Source of the DNA: a bacterium
Lineage (GTDB): Bacteria; Armatimonadota; Zipacnadia; Zipacnadales; UBA11051
NCBI GenBank assembly: GCA_021372615.1
Contig: JAJFUB010000029.1
Span: forward strand, 1-64,000
Direction of reading: 5' to 3'
Length of the DNA stretch: 64,000 bases
Shown here: positions 43,598 through 52,900 of the stretch, in pieces
Position numbering within the stretch: the stretch's first letter is position 1
How the letters are laid out: each line of letters begins with the position of its first letter
Program-made: the position numbers and the translations under genes
The notes under the pieces: model-generated
The model's database searches: none
Told to the model about the DNA's origin: nothing
The model's input: only the letters and a program-made list of their open reading frames with translations

Positions 43598-44932
43598 CTA
43601 CGCTCGCAGCACGGCCTGCACCGAGGCTGCGAACCGTTCCAGGATCTCGTCGGCCTCCGCCCGGCTGACAATCAGCGGGGGCTTGACCTTGAGTACGTTC
43701 TTGCGCACACCGCCCAGGCCAAAGATGATCCCGCGCTGGAGGCCTTCGTTGCGGATCGCGACCGTCTGCCGCTCCAACGGCTCGCGCGTCTCCGCGTCGC
43801 GGACGAACTCCACGCCGATGTGCAGCCCGGCCTGGCGCACGTCGCCGATCTCGGGGAAGTCGCTCGCCAGGGCCCGCAGGCCCGCCCCCAGATAAGCCCC
43901 CATCTCACGGCAGTTGGCCAGCACGCCCTCCTCAAGCAGCGCGAGGAGCTTGGCCGCTGTGACCATCGAGAGGGAGGGGTTCGCGAAGGTGTGTAGCTCC
44001 TCACTGTCGGGGCTGAAGCCCTCCAGTTCATCGCGGATGATGATGGCCGCCAGGGGGAGCCCCGCGCCGAGGCCCTTGCCCAGCACGAGGACGTCCGGCG
44101 TCACGCCGAAGTAGTCGGCCGCGAACATCTCGCCGATGCGCGCGAAGGTCTGGATCTCGTCGAAGATCAGCAGCGTCTGGAACTCATCGCACAGGTCGCG
44201 CAGGCCCTGCAGGTAGCGCTGGGGCAAGATGATCTGGCCGGCGCTGGCCTGAATGGGCTCGACGATGACGCCCGCGGGGCGCCCGGCGATACCGCGCTCG
44301 AAGGTCTCCCGCGCCATCGCCAGGCAGAAGCTGACGTAGTCCTCAGGCGCCATGCCCAGGGGGTTGCGGTAGGTGGTGGGGTTGGCGATGCGGATGAAGG
44401 GGCGGGTGAGGCCGAGGAAGTGGCTGCCGCCCACATAGCTGCCCGCGGCGTGGGTCGAGACCCACGAGGCCCCCATCGTCCCCAGGGTCGTGCCGTGGTA
44501 GCTGTCGTACAGGCACACGAAGTCGCGGGCGATCTCGGTGTTCTTGGCCGCGATCTTCATCGCGGCCTCGATCGCAGGCCCGCCGCCGACGGTGAAGGAG
44601 ACACGGTTCAGGCTCCCGGGCGCCAGCTCCGCCAGCCGTCGGGCCAGGTAGAAGCGCGGCAGCGTGTCGAAGCCCTGATGGGTATGTGTCAGGTTCGCGA
44701 TGTGCTCGCGGATCACCGTGTTGATGCCCTCGTGCGCATAGCCCAGGTACAGCGCCCAGCTCTGCGACGTGCAGTCAATGTAGTCTCTGCCCGCCGTATC
44801 CCAGACGCGCACGCCCTTGCCCCGCACCAGGACCGGGCCGCCACGGGTCCCGCCGCCCAGCATCACGTGCCGTGCGCACGCCTCCAGCGCGGCGCCGTCC
44901 AGCGCGTAGATCTGCTCCAACACCGGGTCCAT
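43598..44932 (-). CDS. Class III aminotransferase
   Basis: The 444-residue protein starts at the ATG at 44932, with GAGGTGA at normal spacing after the upstream stop. The PLP Lys is in VLVLGKGLGAGLPLAA, with upstream FDEIQTFARIGEMFA and GGPAIEAAMKIAA (phosphate-binding). Class III enzymes act on omega-amino or 4-aminobutyrate-like acceptors. Why an aminotransferase belongs in a rhamnose-type operon is unclear; it may use a keto sugar or a keto acid from the pathway. Length and motifs look complete. Confidence 0.9.
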   Translation of the reverse strand: MDPVLEQIYALDGAALEACARHVMLGGGTRGGPVLVRGKGVRVWDTAGRDYIDCTSQSWALYLGYAHEGINTVIREHIANLTHTHQGFDTLPRFYLARRLAELAPGSLNRVSFTVGGGPAIEAAMKIAAKNTEIARDFVCLYDSYHGTTLGTMGASWVSTHAAGSYVGGSHFLGLTRPFIRIANPTTYRNPLGMAPEDYVSFCLAMARETFERGIAGRPAGVIVEPIQASAGQIILPQRYLQGLRDLCDEFQTLLIFDEIQTFARIGEMFAADYFGVTPDVLVLGKGLGAGLPLAAIIIRDELEGFSPDSEELHTFANPSLSMVTAAKLLALLEEGVLANCREMGAYLGAGLRALASDFPEIGDVRQAGLHIGVEFVRDAETREPLERQTVAIRNEGLQRGIIFGLGGVRKNVLKVKPPLIVSRAEADEILERFAASVQAVLRA

Positions 44933-44942
44933 GCCGGTCACC

Positions 44943-45917
44943 TCACTTCAGCACTTCAGCCATCACGAGATCCATCACCTCGACCGCGCGTTCCCCCGTC
45001 TGCAGCGCCGGCAGCCCCGCCGCGATGAGCCGCCGGGCAAGGTCGCGGAAGCGGTAGATGTTCTGCACGGTGCGGGTCAGTGCCGCCACGCCTGCCTCGC
45101 GGTATGGGTAGATGTCAATGCCAGTCCAGCCGTCAAAGCCCATGCGTTCGAGCCAGTAGAACAGCTCGATGCTGTCCCAGAGGTTCACCGTCCCGGGGAT
45201 CAGGTCGTGGTCCCAGTCGCGGTAGTTGTCATTCAGGTGCAGGTGGAACAGGCGGCCGCGCTGCAGGGCCATCACTGCCGCCTCGGCCGGGTTCTCGGCG
45301 GCCATGAGCGAGTGGCCCACATCGAGCGTGATGCCCGCGTTGTCCCGGCCGGTCCGCTCGCACAGGTACAGCGCGCGCCCGACGGTGGCGATGAAGCACT
45401 TGACCCGCGGCTCCTTGCACTTGTACTCGATGGTGATCTTCATCTCGGGACGGTAGGCGACGATCTCGGCGACCGCGTCGGCCAGCCGCGCCCAGGCCTC
45501 GTTGTAGTCGGTGGCGAAGGGGTACTCATAGCCGTCCTGGCCCAGCCAGAGCTGCACGTCGGCCCCGCGGGCCTCGATGGCAGCGTCAATGCCCCGCTTG
45601 ACGAGCGCGATGGCCTCCTCGCGGGTGGCGTCATCAAGCGAGGAGAGCGAGCCGTACTGCCAGCGCGCGCTGGAGTACATGTCAATCTCGGTCATGCCCA
45701 ACTCCAGGCCCAGGGGGTCGAGCAGGGCCCGGAGGGCGGCGGGGTCGTCGTACTGGGAAGGGTAGTCGAGGGCCACGCCCTTGATGCCGGGCACGGAGGC
45801 CAGCAGTTCGAGCTGCCGGGGGAAGGGGAGGGACGGCTTGTAGCCGCCTTTGACGAAGCGGTCGGCACAGGTGGTAAAGCTGGTGGTGGCGGCGTCAATC
45901 CTGAGATCGAGGTCCAC
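44943..45917 (-). CDS. Xylose-isomerase-like TIM barrel sugar isomerase
   Basis: The 324-residue protein starts at the GTG at 45917 with AGGAGA just upstream. The pattern GITLDVGHSLMA, LFHLHLNDNYRDWDHDL and GWTGIDIYPYRE gives the metal-binding Asp/His/Glu of the AP-endonuclease-2/isomerase barrel. The last block resembles Pseudomonas-type L-rhamnose isomerase. It probably interconverts an aldose and ketose before phosphorylation by the FGGY kinase. First gene of the operon, downstream of a GntR-type operator. The substrate is inferred from context. Confidence 0.85.
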   Translation of the reverse strand: MDLDLRIDAATTSFTTCADRFVKGGYKPSLPFPRQLELLASVPGIKGVALDYPSQYDDPAALRALLDPLGLELGMTEIDMYSSARWQYGSLSSLDDATREEAIALVKRGIDAAIEARGADVQLWLGQDGYEYPFATDYNEAWARLADAVAEIVAYRPEMKITIEYKCKEPRVKCFIATVGRALYLCERTGRDNAGITLDVGHSLMAAENPAEAAVMALQRGRLFHLHLNDNYRDWDHDLIPGTVNLWDSIELFYWLERMGFDGWTGIDIYPYREAGVAALTRTVQNIYRFRDLARRLIAAGLPALQTGERAVEVMDLVMAEVLK

Positions 45918-45939
45918 GGGTCTCCTCCGCTTGTTGACT

Positions 45940-45955
45940 ACTTGTCTATACAAGT
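45940..45955 (-). promoter_or_regulatory. GntR/HutC-type operator
   Basis: ACTTGT-CTAT-ACAAGT is a perfect inverted repeat and contains GTCTATAC, matching the GTNTANAC consensus of HutC-subfamily GntR regulators. It lies just downstream of the -10 of the minus operon, where bound repressor would block transcription. The regulator gene is divergent and about 100 bp away. A half-site, ACTTGT, recurs at 46025-46030. Confidence 0.8.
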
Positions 45956-45962
45956 GGGCAGT

Positions 45963-45991
45963 ATGCTATCACAGCCACGAAGCGGTGTCAA
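45963..45991 (-). promoter_or_regulatory. Promoter of the isomerase-aminotransferase-kinase operon
   Basis: Read on the minus strand, TTGACA (45986-45991) is followed by a 17-nt spacer and TAGCAT (45963-45968). The operator starts about 7 nt further on. Confidence 0.7.
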
Positions 45992-45998
45992 ATAGGCA

Positions 45999-46027
45999 TT
46001 GACATCCTCTGCGGACCAGTGTTTACT
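45999..46027 (+). promoter_or_regulatory. Promoter of the GntR regulator gene
   Basis: TTGACA at 45999-46004 has a 17-nt spacer before TTTACT at 46022-46027. The latter overlaps the half-operator ACTTGT, so the regulator may control its own gene. Confidence 0.55.
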
Positions 46028-46050
46028 TGTCCAGAGAAGAGTACAGGTCC

Positions 46051-46818
46051 ATGCTTGATGAACTCCTGACCGGGCGCACGATCCGCAAGGACAGCCCCAT
46101 TCCCTACTACTACCAACTCGCCCAGATTCTGCGCGAGGCGATGGATGACGTCAGCGCCGGCGCGGCTGACGGCGAGGAGATCGCGTTGCCCTCCGAGCCG
46201 GCGCTGTCGGCGCGGTTCGACGTCACCCGGGGTACGGTCCGCCACGCGCTGCAGATCCTGGAACGCGAGGGGCTGATCGTGCGCGAAAAGGGACGCGGCA
46301 CCTTCATGCGCCGCCGGCGGGTGGAGCTGGACCTGACGGAGTTGTCCTCTATTGCCGCCCACATGCGCGACCAGCACTGGGCCGCCGAGTACCGCCTGCT
46401 GGGGGTCGAGCGTGGACCAGCGCGTCCCCAGGCGCAACGGGCGTTGGGGCTGGGGGCGGGTGAGGAGGTATGGGAGGTGCGGCGGCTGCGGCTGGCCGAT
46501 GGCGAGCCGGTCAGCGCCGAGACCTCGATCATCCCCTGCCGCCTGGCCCCCGACCTGCCCGCCGCCGACCTGACCACCTCGCTCTACGAGACGCTGCGGT
46601 CGCGCTACGGCTTCGGGCTGCGGACCTCGGAGCAGACGATCCGGACGCGGGCCGCCGACGTGGAGGAGGCCGGCCTGCTGGCCCTGCGCGCCGGCGATCC
46701 TTTGTTCGTCATCACCGGCGTCCTGGCCGACGCACAGGGCACGCCGGTGGAATACTCACGGTCCCTGTGGCGCGGGGACCGCTATGACCTGCAGGTGCGC
46801 CTCGTCAGCCGCGAGTAG
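46051..46818 (+). CDS. GntR-family (HutC/UTRA) transcriptional regulator
   Basis: The 255-residue protein starts at the ATG at 46051; a TTG at 46027 would add eight residues. An N-terminal winged helix follows the GntR pattern: PIPYYYQLAQILREAM, then LPSEPALSARFDVTRGTVRHA and GLIVREKGRGTFM. The C-terminal UTRA domain has RLRLADGEPVSAETSIIP and PLFVITGVLADAQGTPVEYS. It should repress the divergent operon and perhaps the downstream rhamnosidase genes, and release DNA on binding a sugar ligand. The operator at 45940 is the expected target. Confidence 0.92.
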   Translation: MLDELLTGRTIRKDSPIPYYYQLAQILREAMDDVSAGAADGEEIALPSEPALSARFDVTRGTVRHALQILEREGLIVREKGRGTFMRRRRVELDLTELSSIAAHMRDQHWAAEYRLLGVERGPARPQAQRALGLGAGEEVWEVRRLRLADGEPVSAETSIIPCRLAPDLPAADLTTSLYETLRSRYGFGLRTSEQTIRTRAADVEEAGLLALRAGDPLFVITGVLADAQGTPVEYSRSLWRGDRYDLQVRLVSRE

Positions 46819-46897
46819 CGTGCTGCGATCACTACGCCGCGGGGGGCCTGACGGCTCGCCGCCGCGACCGGCGCCACTGCCCGAGGGAGACAGCCCG

Positions 46898-49800
46898 ATG
46901 AGTGACCTCCGCCGCCCCCTGTGGAACAACCTGACCCCCAACGACCTGTTGTCCGCGCTCGCCCGCCCGCCGGATCGCTACCGGCCGGTGCCCTGGCTAT
47001 CCTGGACCGGCGACCTGCACTGGGAGGGCCTGAAGGCGCAGCTTGACCAGATGCGCGCCCAGGGCCTCACCGAGTTCTTCCTCTTCCCGGTCTACGGCAT
47101 GGAGCTGCCCTACATGTCGCTGGAGTACTGGGAGCGGGTCCGGCAGACCCTGGAGCACTGCCGCGCCACGGGGATGAAGTGCTGGATCTACGACGAGTAC
47201 AACTGGCCCAGCGGCATCTGCGCCGGCACAGTGACCCGCGACCACCCGGACGCTCGCGAGCACCTGCTGTGGCTGCACCACGAGGCGGGAGAGGAGGAGA
47301 CGCCGGGGCTGCCGGCCGGGGTGAAGCAGACGTGCCGTAGCGGGGGCGTGGAGTGGGCGACGGCCGAGGGAGCCGCGCGACGCACGAGCGTGCGGGGCGG
47401 CGACTGGGTCGGCAACATGCCCGGCTACCTGGACATGCTCGACCCGGAGGCCTGCGAACGCTTCCTGGACAGCACGCACCGCCGCTACCTAGCCCAGGCC
47501 CCCGACATGTTCCCTGAGACGATCCCCGGGTTCTTCACCGATGAGCCCGGCTTCGCCCACCCGGGCCTCCCCCGGGGCACTGGCGGTTGGCTGGCTCTGC
47601 CCTACACCGGCGACCTCTTCGCCAGCTTCCAGCAGCGCTATGGCTATGACCTCCGCGACCGTCTGGGCGACCTGCTCGCCGACACGCCGACCGCTCCGCA
47701 GACCCGGTGCCATTACTGGCGCTGGGTCGCTGAGCGCTACGGCGAGGCCTACGCCGGAACGATCCGCCGCTGGTGCGACGAGCACGGGGTGGCGTTCACG
47801 GGGCATTGCCTGGGGGAGGAGGTGCTCTCGCTGCACGCACGGATGGAGGGCGACCTGTGGGAGGCCATGAAGCACTACACCATCCCCGGCATTGACATGC
47901 TGGCCAATGCGGACGGGTACACCTACCCCGAGCGGATGAGCTTCTACGGGGATCTGGATCGCCGGGCCTTCCACCTGACCTGCAAGTGCGTCCACGCCAT
48001 CTGCCGCCACACCGGGGCGCGGGAGATGATGAGCGAGGCCTACGGGGTCTGCGACTGGGGCATCAACCTGCAGCGGCAGAAGCGCGGCTTCCACTACCAG
48101 GTGGCCCTCGGCGTCACCCTGTTCAATGACAACACGCTGATCACCTCGGTCGCCGACTTCCGCAAGTACGCCCTCGCCGGCAAGCACTTCACGCAGCCGT
48201 GGTGGGAGCATTACCAGCTCTACGCGGACTACAACGCGCGCCTGGCGGCCCTGCACGCCGAGGGCGAGCCGGTGGCCGAGGTGGCGGTGCTGTACCCGCG
48301 CTCGGCCGTGTGGGCCCAGATGGACATCGGGGTCTTCACGAGGGCGTGGCTCGACCCGCAGCCGGGCCACCCGCTGACCCAGCTCGGGGAGCAGGTGTAT
48401 GAGCTGCTTGATGAACTGATCCGCGAGCACTGGATGTTCGACTTCGTCTTCGAGCCGGTGCTGGCGGAGGCGCGGGTGGAAGGCGCCGAACTGGTGACCG
48501 AGCACTGCCGCTACCGGGCGATCGTGGTACCCTCCGCCCGGTACCTGCCGGCGGCGTGCCTGCAGGTGCTGCAGCAGTTCGCCGCCGCGGGCGGACAGGT
48601 CATCTTCACCGGCGCGCTACCTGAGTACGAGGCCGACACCCAGGCCAGTCTGGCCGTTGAGGTCGGCGCGTTGCTGGCCCAGGCGACGGTGGCGCAGGTT
48701 GAGGCGGCGGGGGCGCAGGTGCGCGACGCGCTGGCGACCCGTCTGCGCCCCGCGCTGGTGCTCGAGGGTGAGGACCGGCGGGAGTTCATCAGCTCGTGGC
48801 GGCGGATCGCCGACAGTGACGTGCTGTTCCTCGCGAACATGGCCCGGCGGGACACGGAGGTCACGATCCGCACCGACTTGAGCGGGCCGCTCGCGGTCGT
48901 GGACCCCTTCAGCCTGCAAGCCTACCGCCCCGCGGTCGAGGCGGGCGCGATCCGCTGGCGCTTCGCGCCCTGGCAGGGCATCCTGCTCGTGAGCGGCCCG
49001 GCGGCGGCAGCGCTGGGCGAGGACTTGCCGGCGCGGCCCGCCTGGCAGGAGGCCCGGCGCGTCGTGGCGCTGGACGGCGCATGGGACTTCGACCTGCAGC
49101 CCGGCAACATGCTGCGACCGGCGCTGCAAGCCAAGCCCGACCCCGATAACAACGGCGCTGCCGAGGGCTGGCAGCATGACACCGGCGAGGCCGGCTGGGT
49201 GGCAGCCGATGGGAGCTGGCTGCCTGACCCGATCCGCCCCGGCGACGCCCCGTGGTACTGGCTGCGCGCCGAGGTGACCTGCGAAGCGGGTGCCCACCCA
49301 CGGCGCATCGTGGTGGATAGCCGTGACTTCCTGGAGCTGTTCGTGAATGGCCGGCCCGCCGAGCAGACGCCCGGGATGCCGCTGTGGGCCGAAGAGAACG
49401 TGCACTACGACGTGGACGGGCTGTTCCGCGCAGGGGCCAACACGGTCCACATACGCGTGCGGACCAGCAAGTACAACGATCCGCGCGTGGCCGCCTTCCC
49501 TGGCCGGACCGACCGCCTGTTGCAGCCGGTCGTGGTGCTGGGGGAGTTCCGCGTGGAGGGGCAGACACTGCTGGCGCCGCGCCCGCAGGTGCGGGCGGAT
49601 CAGCCCTGGGAGCAGCAGGGCATGCCGCAGGCGGCAGGCACGGGCATCTATCGGCGGCGGCTGGAGGTGGCGGCCGGGGCAAGAGTCTTCCTGCGGCTGC
49701 CGGAGGTCGTGGATGCCGTGGAGGTCTTCGTCAATGGCCAGTCGGCCGGTCGGACGGCCTGGCCCCCGTACGTCTTCGACCTGACCGACCTGCTGCACGG

Positions 49801-49933
49801 CGGGGAGAACGATCTAGAGATCCGCGTCAGCAACACTCTGGGCAACCTGATCACAGAGACCTACGGCGGCGCCCAGCCGCCGGAGTACCCGACCAGCGGC
49901 CTGCAGGCAGCCCCCCAGTTGCTGTTCCTGTAG
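46898..49933 (+). CDS. GH106-like alpha-L-rhamnosidase
   Basis: The 1011-residue protein has GAGGGAGA before the ATG at 46898. The N-terminal LWNNLTPNDLLSALARPPDR and KCWIYDEYNWPSG are characteristic of GH106-type barrels, with PGFFTDEPGFAHPG as a likely catalytic-loop region. The C-terminal about 250 residues contain galactose-binding-like beta-sandwich segments (RIVVDSRDFLELFVNGRPA, then VDAVEVFVNGQSAGRTAWPP). No signal peptide is seen, so it may act in the cytoplasm on imported oligosaccharides. It follows the GntR gene by about 80 bp and precedes the lyase-like gene. Rhamnose release fits the kinase and isomerase. Confidence 0.83.
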   Translation: MSDLRRPLWNNLTPNDLLSALARPPDRYRPVPWLSWTGDLHWEGLKAQLDQMRAQGLTEFFLFPVYGMELPYMSLEYWERVRQTLEHCRATGMKCWIYDEYNWPSGICAGTVTRDHPDAREHLLWLHHEAGEEETPGLPAGVKQTCRSGGVEWATAEGAARRTSVRGGDWVGNMPGYLDMLDPEACERFLDSTHRRYLAQAPDMFPETIPGFFTDEPGFAHPGLPRGTGGWLALPYTGDLFASFQQRYGYDLRDRLGDLLADTPTAPQTRCHYWRWVAERYGEAYAGTIRRWCDEHGVAFTGHCLGEEVLSLHARMEGDLWEAMKHYTIPGIDMLANADGYTYPERMSFYGDLDRRAFHLTCKCVHAICRHTGAREMMSEAYGVCDWGINLQRQKRGFHYQVALGVTLFNDNTLITSVADFRKYALAGKHFTQPWWEHYQLYADYNARLAALHAEGEPVAEVAVLYPRSAVWAQMDIGVFTRAWLDPQPGHPLTQLGEQVYELLDELIREHWMFDFVFEPVLAEARVEGAELVTEHCRYRAIVVPSARYLPAACLQVLQQFAAAGGQVIFTGALPEYEADTQASLAVEVGALLAQATVAQVEAAGAQVRDALATRLRPALVLEGEDRREFISSWRRIADSDVLFLANMARRDTEVTIRTDLSGPLAVVDPFSLQAYRPAVEAGAIRWRFAPWQGILLVSGPAAAALGEDLPARPAWQEARRVVALDGAWDFDLQPGNMLRPALQAKPDPDNNGAAEGWQHDTGEAGWVAADGSWLPDPIRPGDAPWYWLRAEVTCEAGAHPRRIVVDSRDFLELFVNGRPAEQTPGMPLWAEENVHYDVDGLFRAGANTVHIRVRTSKYNDPRVAAFPGRTDRLLQPVVVLGEFRVEGQTLLAPRPQVRADQPWEQQGMPQAAGTGIYRRRLEVAAGARVFLRLPEVVDAVEVFVNGQSAGRTAWPPYVFDLTDLLHGGENDLEIRVSNTLGNLITETYGGAQPPEYPTSGLQAAPQLLFL

Positions 49934-49993
49934 GCGCGGGGGCGCCTGCACAGCCGCCATGACGCGACACCGCAGCCGTCAGGGGTGAGGCCC

Positions 49994-52900
49994 ATGCGCC
50001 GGTCCGTCCGCGTGCTCGTCACTCTGGTGTTGGCGCTGCTCGTAGCAGGCAGCCTGCCCGCCGCGCCCGCGGGCTGTCTCATGCGGGTCAATGATGTCAG
50101 CGGCTTCACTGGAGCCTGGCCGCTGGTGGGAGGGCTGCCGCTGCCGCAGGGCGCGGTGCGCGACCCGGGGCAGGTGCGTGTCTGCGATGCCCGGGGCCGG
50201 GAGATCCCCGCGCAGGTGGACACCGCCGCCACGTACCGCGATGGCAGCCTGCGCTGGGCGCTGATCAGCCTCATGGCCCCACCGCAGGGCACCGTCCGGG
50301 CCGAGTACGGCCCCGGCGTCAGGCGCGCTGCCGTTCAGGGCCTCCGGATCACCCGCGATGGGGGACAGGTGCGGGTCAGCACCGGCGCCGCCGACTTCAC
50401 CCTCGATGGCGGCAATCTCCTGCTCCAGAGCGCGGAACTCACCGGCGCGGGACGCCTCCCCCTGTGGGGGCCCGGCGAGAACTACGCCTACCTGGTGGAC
50501 AACCAGGGCCGCACGGCCCGCTGTGCCGGGCCCCAGGCGGGCGTAGAGATCACCACGCTCAAGAGCGGGCCGCTGCGGGCGGTGCTGCGCACTGAGGGGT
50601 GGTATGTGACCGACACCGGCGAGCGCCTGGCGCGGGGCATCGCGCGGCTCAGCTTCTTCGCCGGCAGCCCGATGGTCCAGATCAGCCACTCCCTCGTCTT
50701 CACCGAGGACACCAACCGGCTCTGGCTCAAGGACTACGGGATCGAGGTCCCGGTGCGCGGCGGCACGCGCGCGGTGTTCGACACCAGCCAGGCCCACGAC
50801 GCCACGACGCAGGCGGTGGCGCTGCCAGCCGGGGCCAGCGCGAGCCTCCTACAGGATGACTACCCCCATCTCGCGGAGACTGGCTCGCACTTCTCGCTGA
50901 CGGTCCGGGACGGCCAGACAGCCCGCGAGGTCGCGACCGGACCGGCCTGTGGCGAGTGGTGCGACCTCGCCTCGGACCGCGTGGGCCTGACCGTGGCGCT
51001 ACGCGACCTGGCCGAGCAGTTCCCGAAGGAACTGGAGGCGCGGGCGCAGGGGATCCGCGTCCATCTGTGGCCCGAGCGCAGCGGGCGCGAACTGGACTTC
51101 CGCGCCGCGACGCTGGTCAAGGACTACTGGCAGTCATGGGCGGCACTCGCGCCCGGCGGGGCCGAGGCCCTGGCCAAGACCGCCAGCAACGCCCAGGGGG
51201 CGAGCAAGACCCACGAGCTGTGGCTCATGCCCCATCGCAGCGCGCCCGAGGTCCCCGCCATCGCGCGGCAGTGCCACGCGGCCTGCGAGCCGCCGCTGCT
51301 TCAAGCCGACCCCACGGCGCTCTGCGCCAGCGGCGCCCTCACCTGGCCCGTGCACCCCTACGACCCCCAGCGCTTCCCGGCCGAGGAAGCCATGATCTCG
51401 GACTTCTTCGACCGCCTCACGCTGCCGTACAAGGTCTTCCCGATGACCGGCCTCATCGCCTGGGGCTGCCACCCGTACCTGGACTACACGCGGCGGGACG
51501 GCAAGTGGTATGCCGTCTTCTACCGGCTGTCGCAACTGGTGGACTACGGGATGCGGCGGCATGTGTGGACCCTCTACGCCCGCTCCGGCGACCGCCGTTA
51601 CTATGACTACGCCGCACGCTTCGATCGCTTCGCCGCCGACTGGGAGATGGCACACGTCACGACCGGCCAGAAGATCAAGGGCGGCTTCGCCGTCGGGGAC
51701 ATCCACAAGCCGCTTTACTGGGGCACCAGCAGCCTCGTGCTGAACACCGACATCTCCGGCCATGACATCGCGAACTGGCTGCTGGAGTACTACCTGACCG
51801 GCGATGAGCGCGCGCTGGAGGCGACCCGCGAGTTCGGTGAGGCGGTCAAGCAGACCTGGGACCTGAAGGCCGCGCGCGCGGGCTATTGCCCCTTCGTCAT
51901 CACCCGCGTGCTCACGGCGTTGTACACCCGCGAGTGGGACGAGAGCTTCCACACCATGGCACGCGACCTCGCCCACCAGATCATTGCCCCCCAGAGCCCC
52001 AACTACCTCACCAACGAGATGGCCTACGGGGCGCTGTACAAGGTGGACCGCAATGCCGCCGCGCTGTACGACTACTGGTGGGCGACGGGCGATGACCTCG
52101 CCCGGCAGGCCTTCCTGAAGGCCATGGACTACCAGTACCGCTTCAACCGCATCCCGCCGGCCATCGAGTACCAGAACGGCGGCGCCTACCTACTGACGAT
52201 TGCGTACCAGTGGACCGGGCGGCCGGAGTATGCCGCGGCGGTGCAGCAACTGGTGCGCGGCGGGCTGGCAGCGGAGGGCAAGCCCCTGGCGGAGGAGTTG
52301 ACGGGCGACCCGCGTCTGTCCGAGAGGCTACCCTACCGTGGGGTGCACCTGAACATGCACACGACGCTCGGGCTGCCGACGGCGCTGGCGCTGCTGGCGG
52401 GACTGGACAAGCCGCCGCCCTCGTTCCCGATCCTGGTCAAGTCCTTCCAGTCCGACGACGCCACCGCGATCTTCGCCAAGCCCGCCGGGCAGGGGGTGAC
52501 GCTGGGGGTCTATGTGCAGACGACGCAGGCCGGGGAGGTCGGGGTGCAGGTGCTCGGGCCCGATGGCGCGCCCGTCGCCGCGGAGGTGAAGACCGAGGAG
52601 CGCATCGCCTCCTACGCCCCCTCGCAGTTCCGCCACTTCAGCCTGCGGGTCAAGGTCCCGGCCGCAGCGCCCGCCGGCCTGTATCAGGTCGTGCCGGGGC
52701 CGACGGAGGAGTTCGTCGTTCAGGACGCGAGCGTGCCGCAGGTGAGTCTCGCCTGTCCGAGCGGGGCGTGGCTGGGGGGTGGGGGACTGGCGGCCGGGAT
52801 GCCGCTGTACTTCCGCGTGCCGCCGGGCCAGCAGCGCGTAGACCTCCTCGTGGGTCGCCCGGTGACGGTTCGGCGGCCCGACGGGAGCGTCGCCCTGGAG

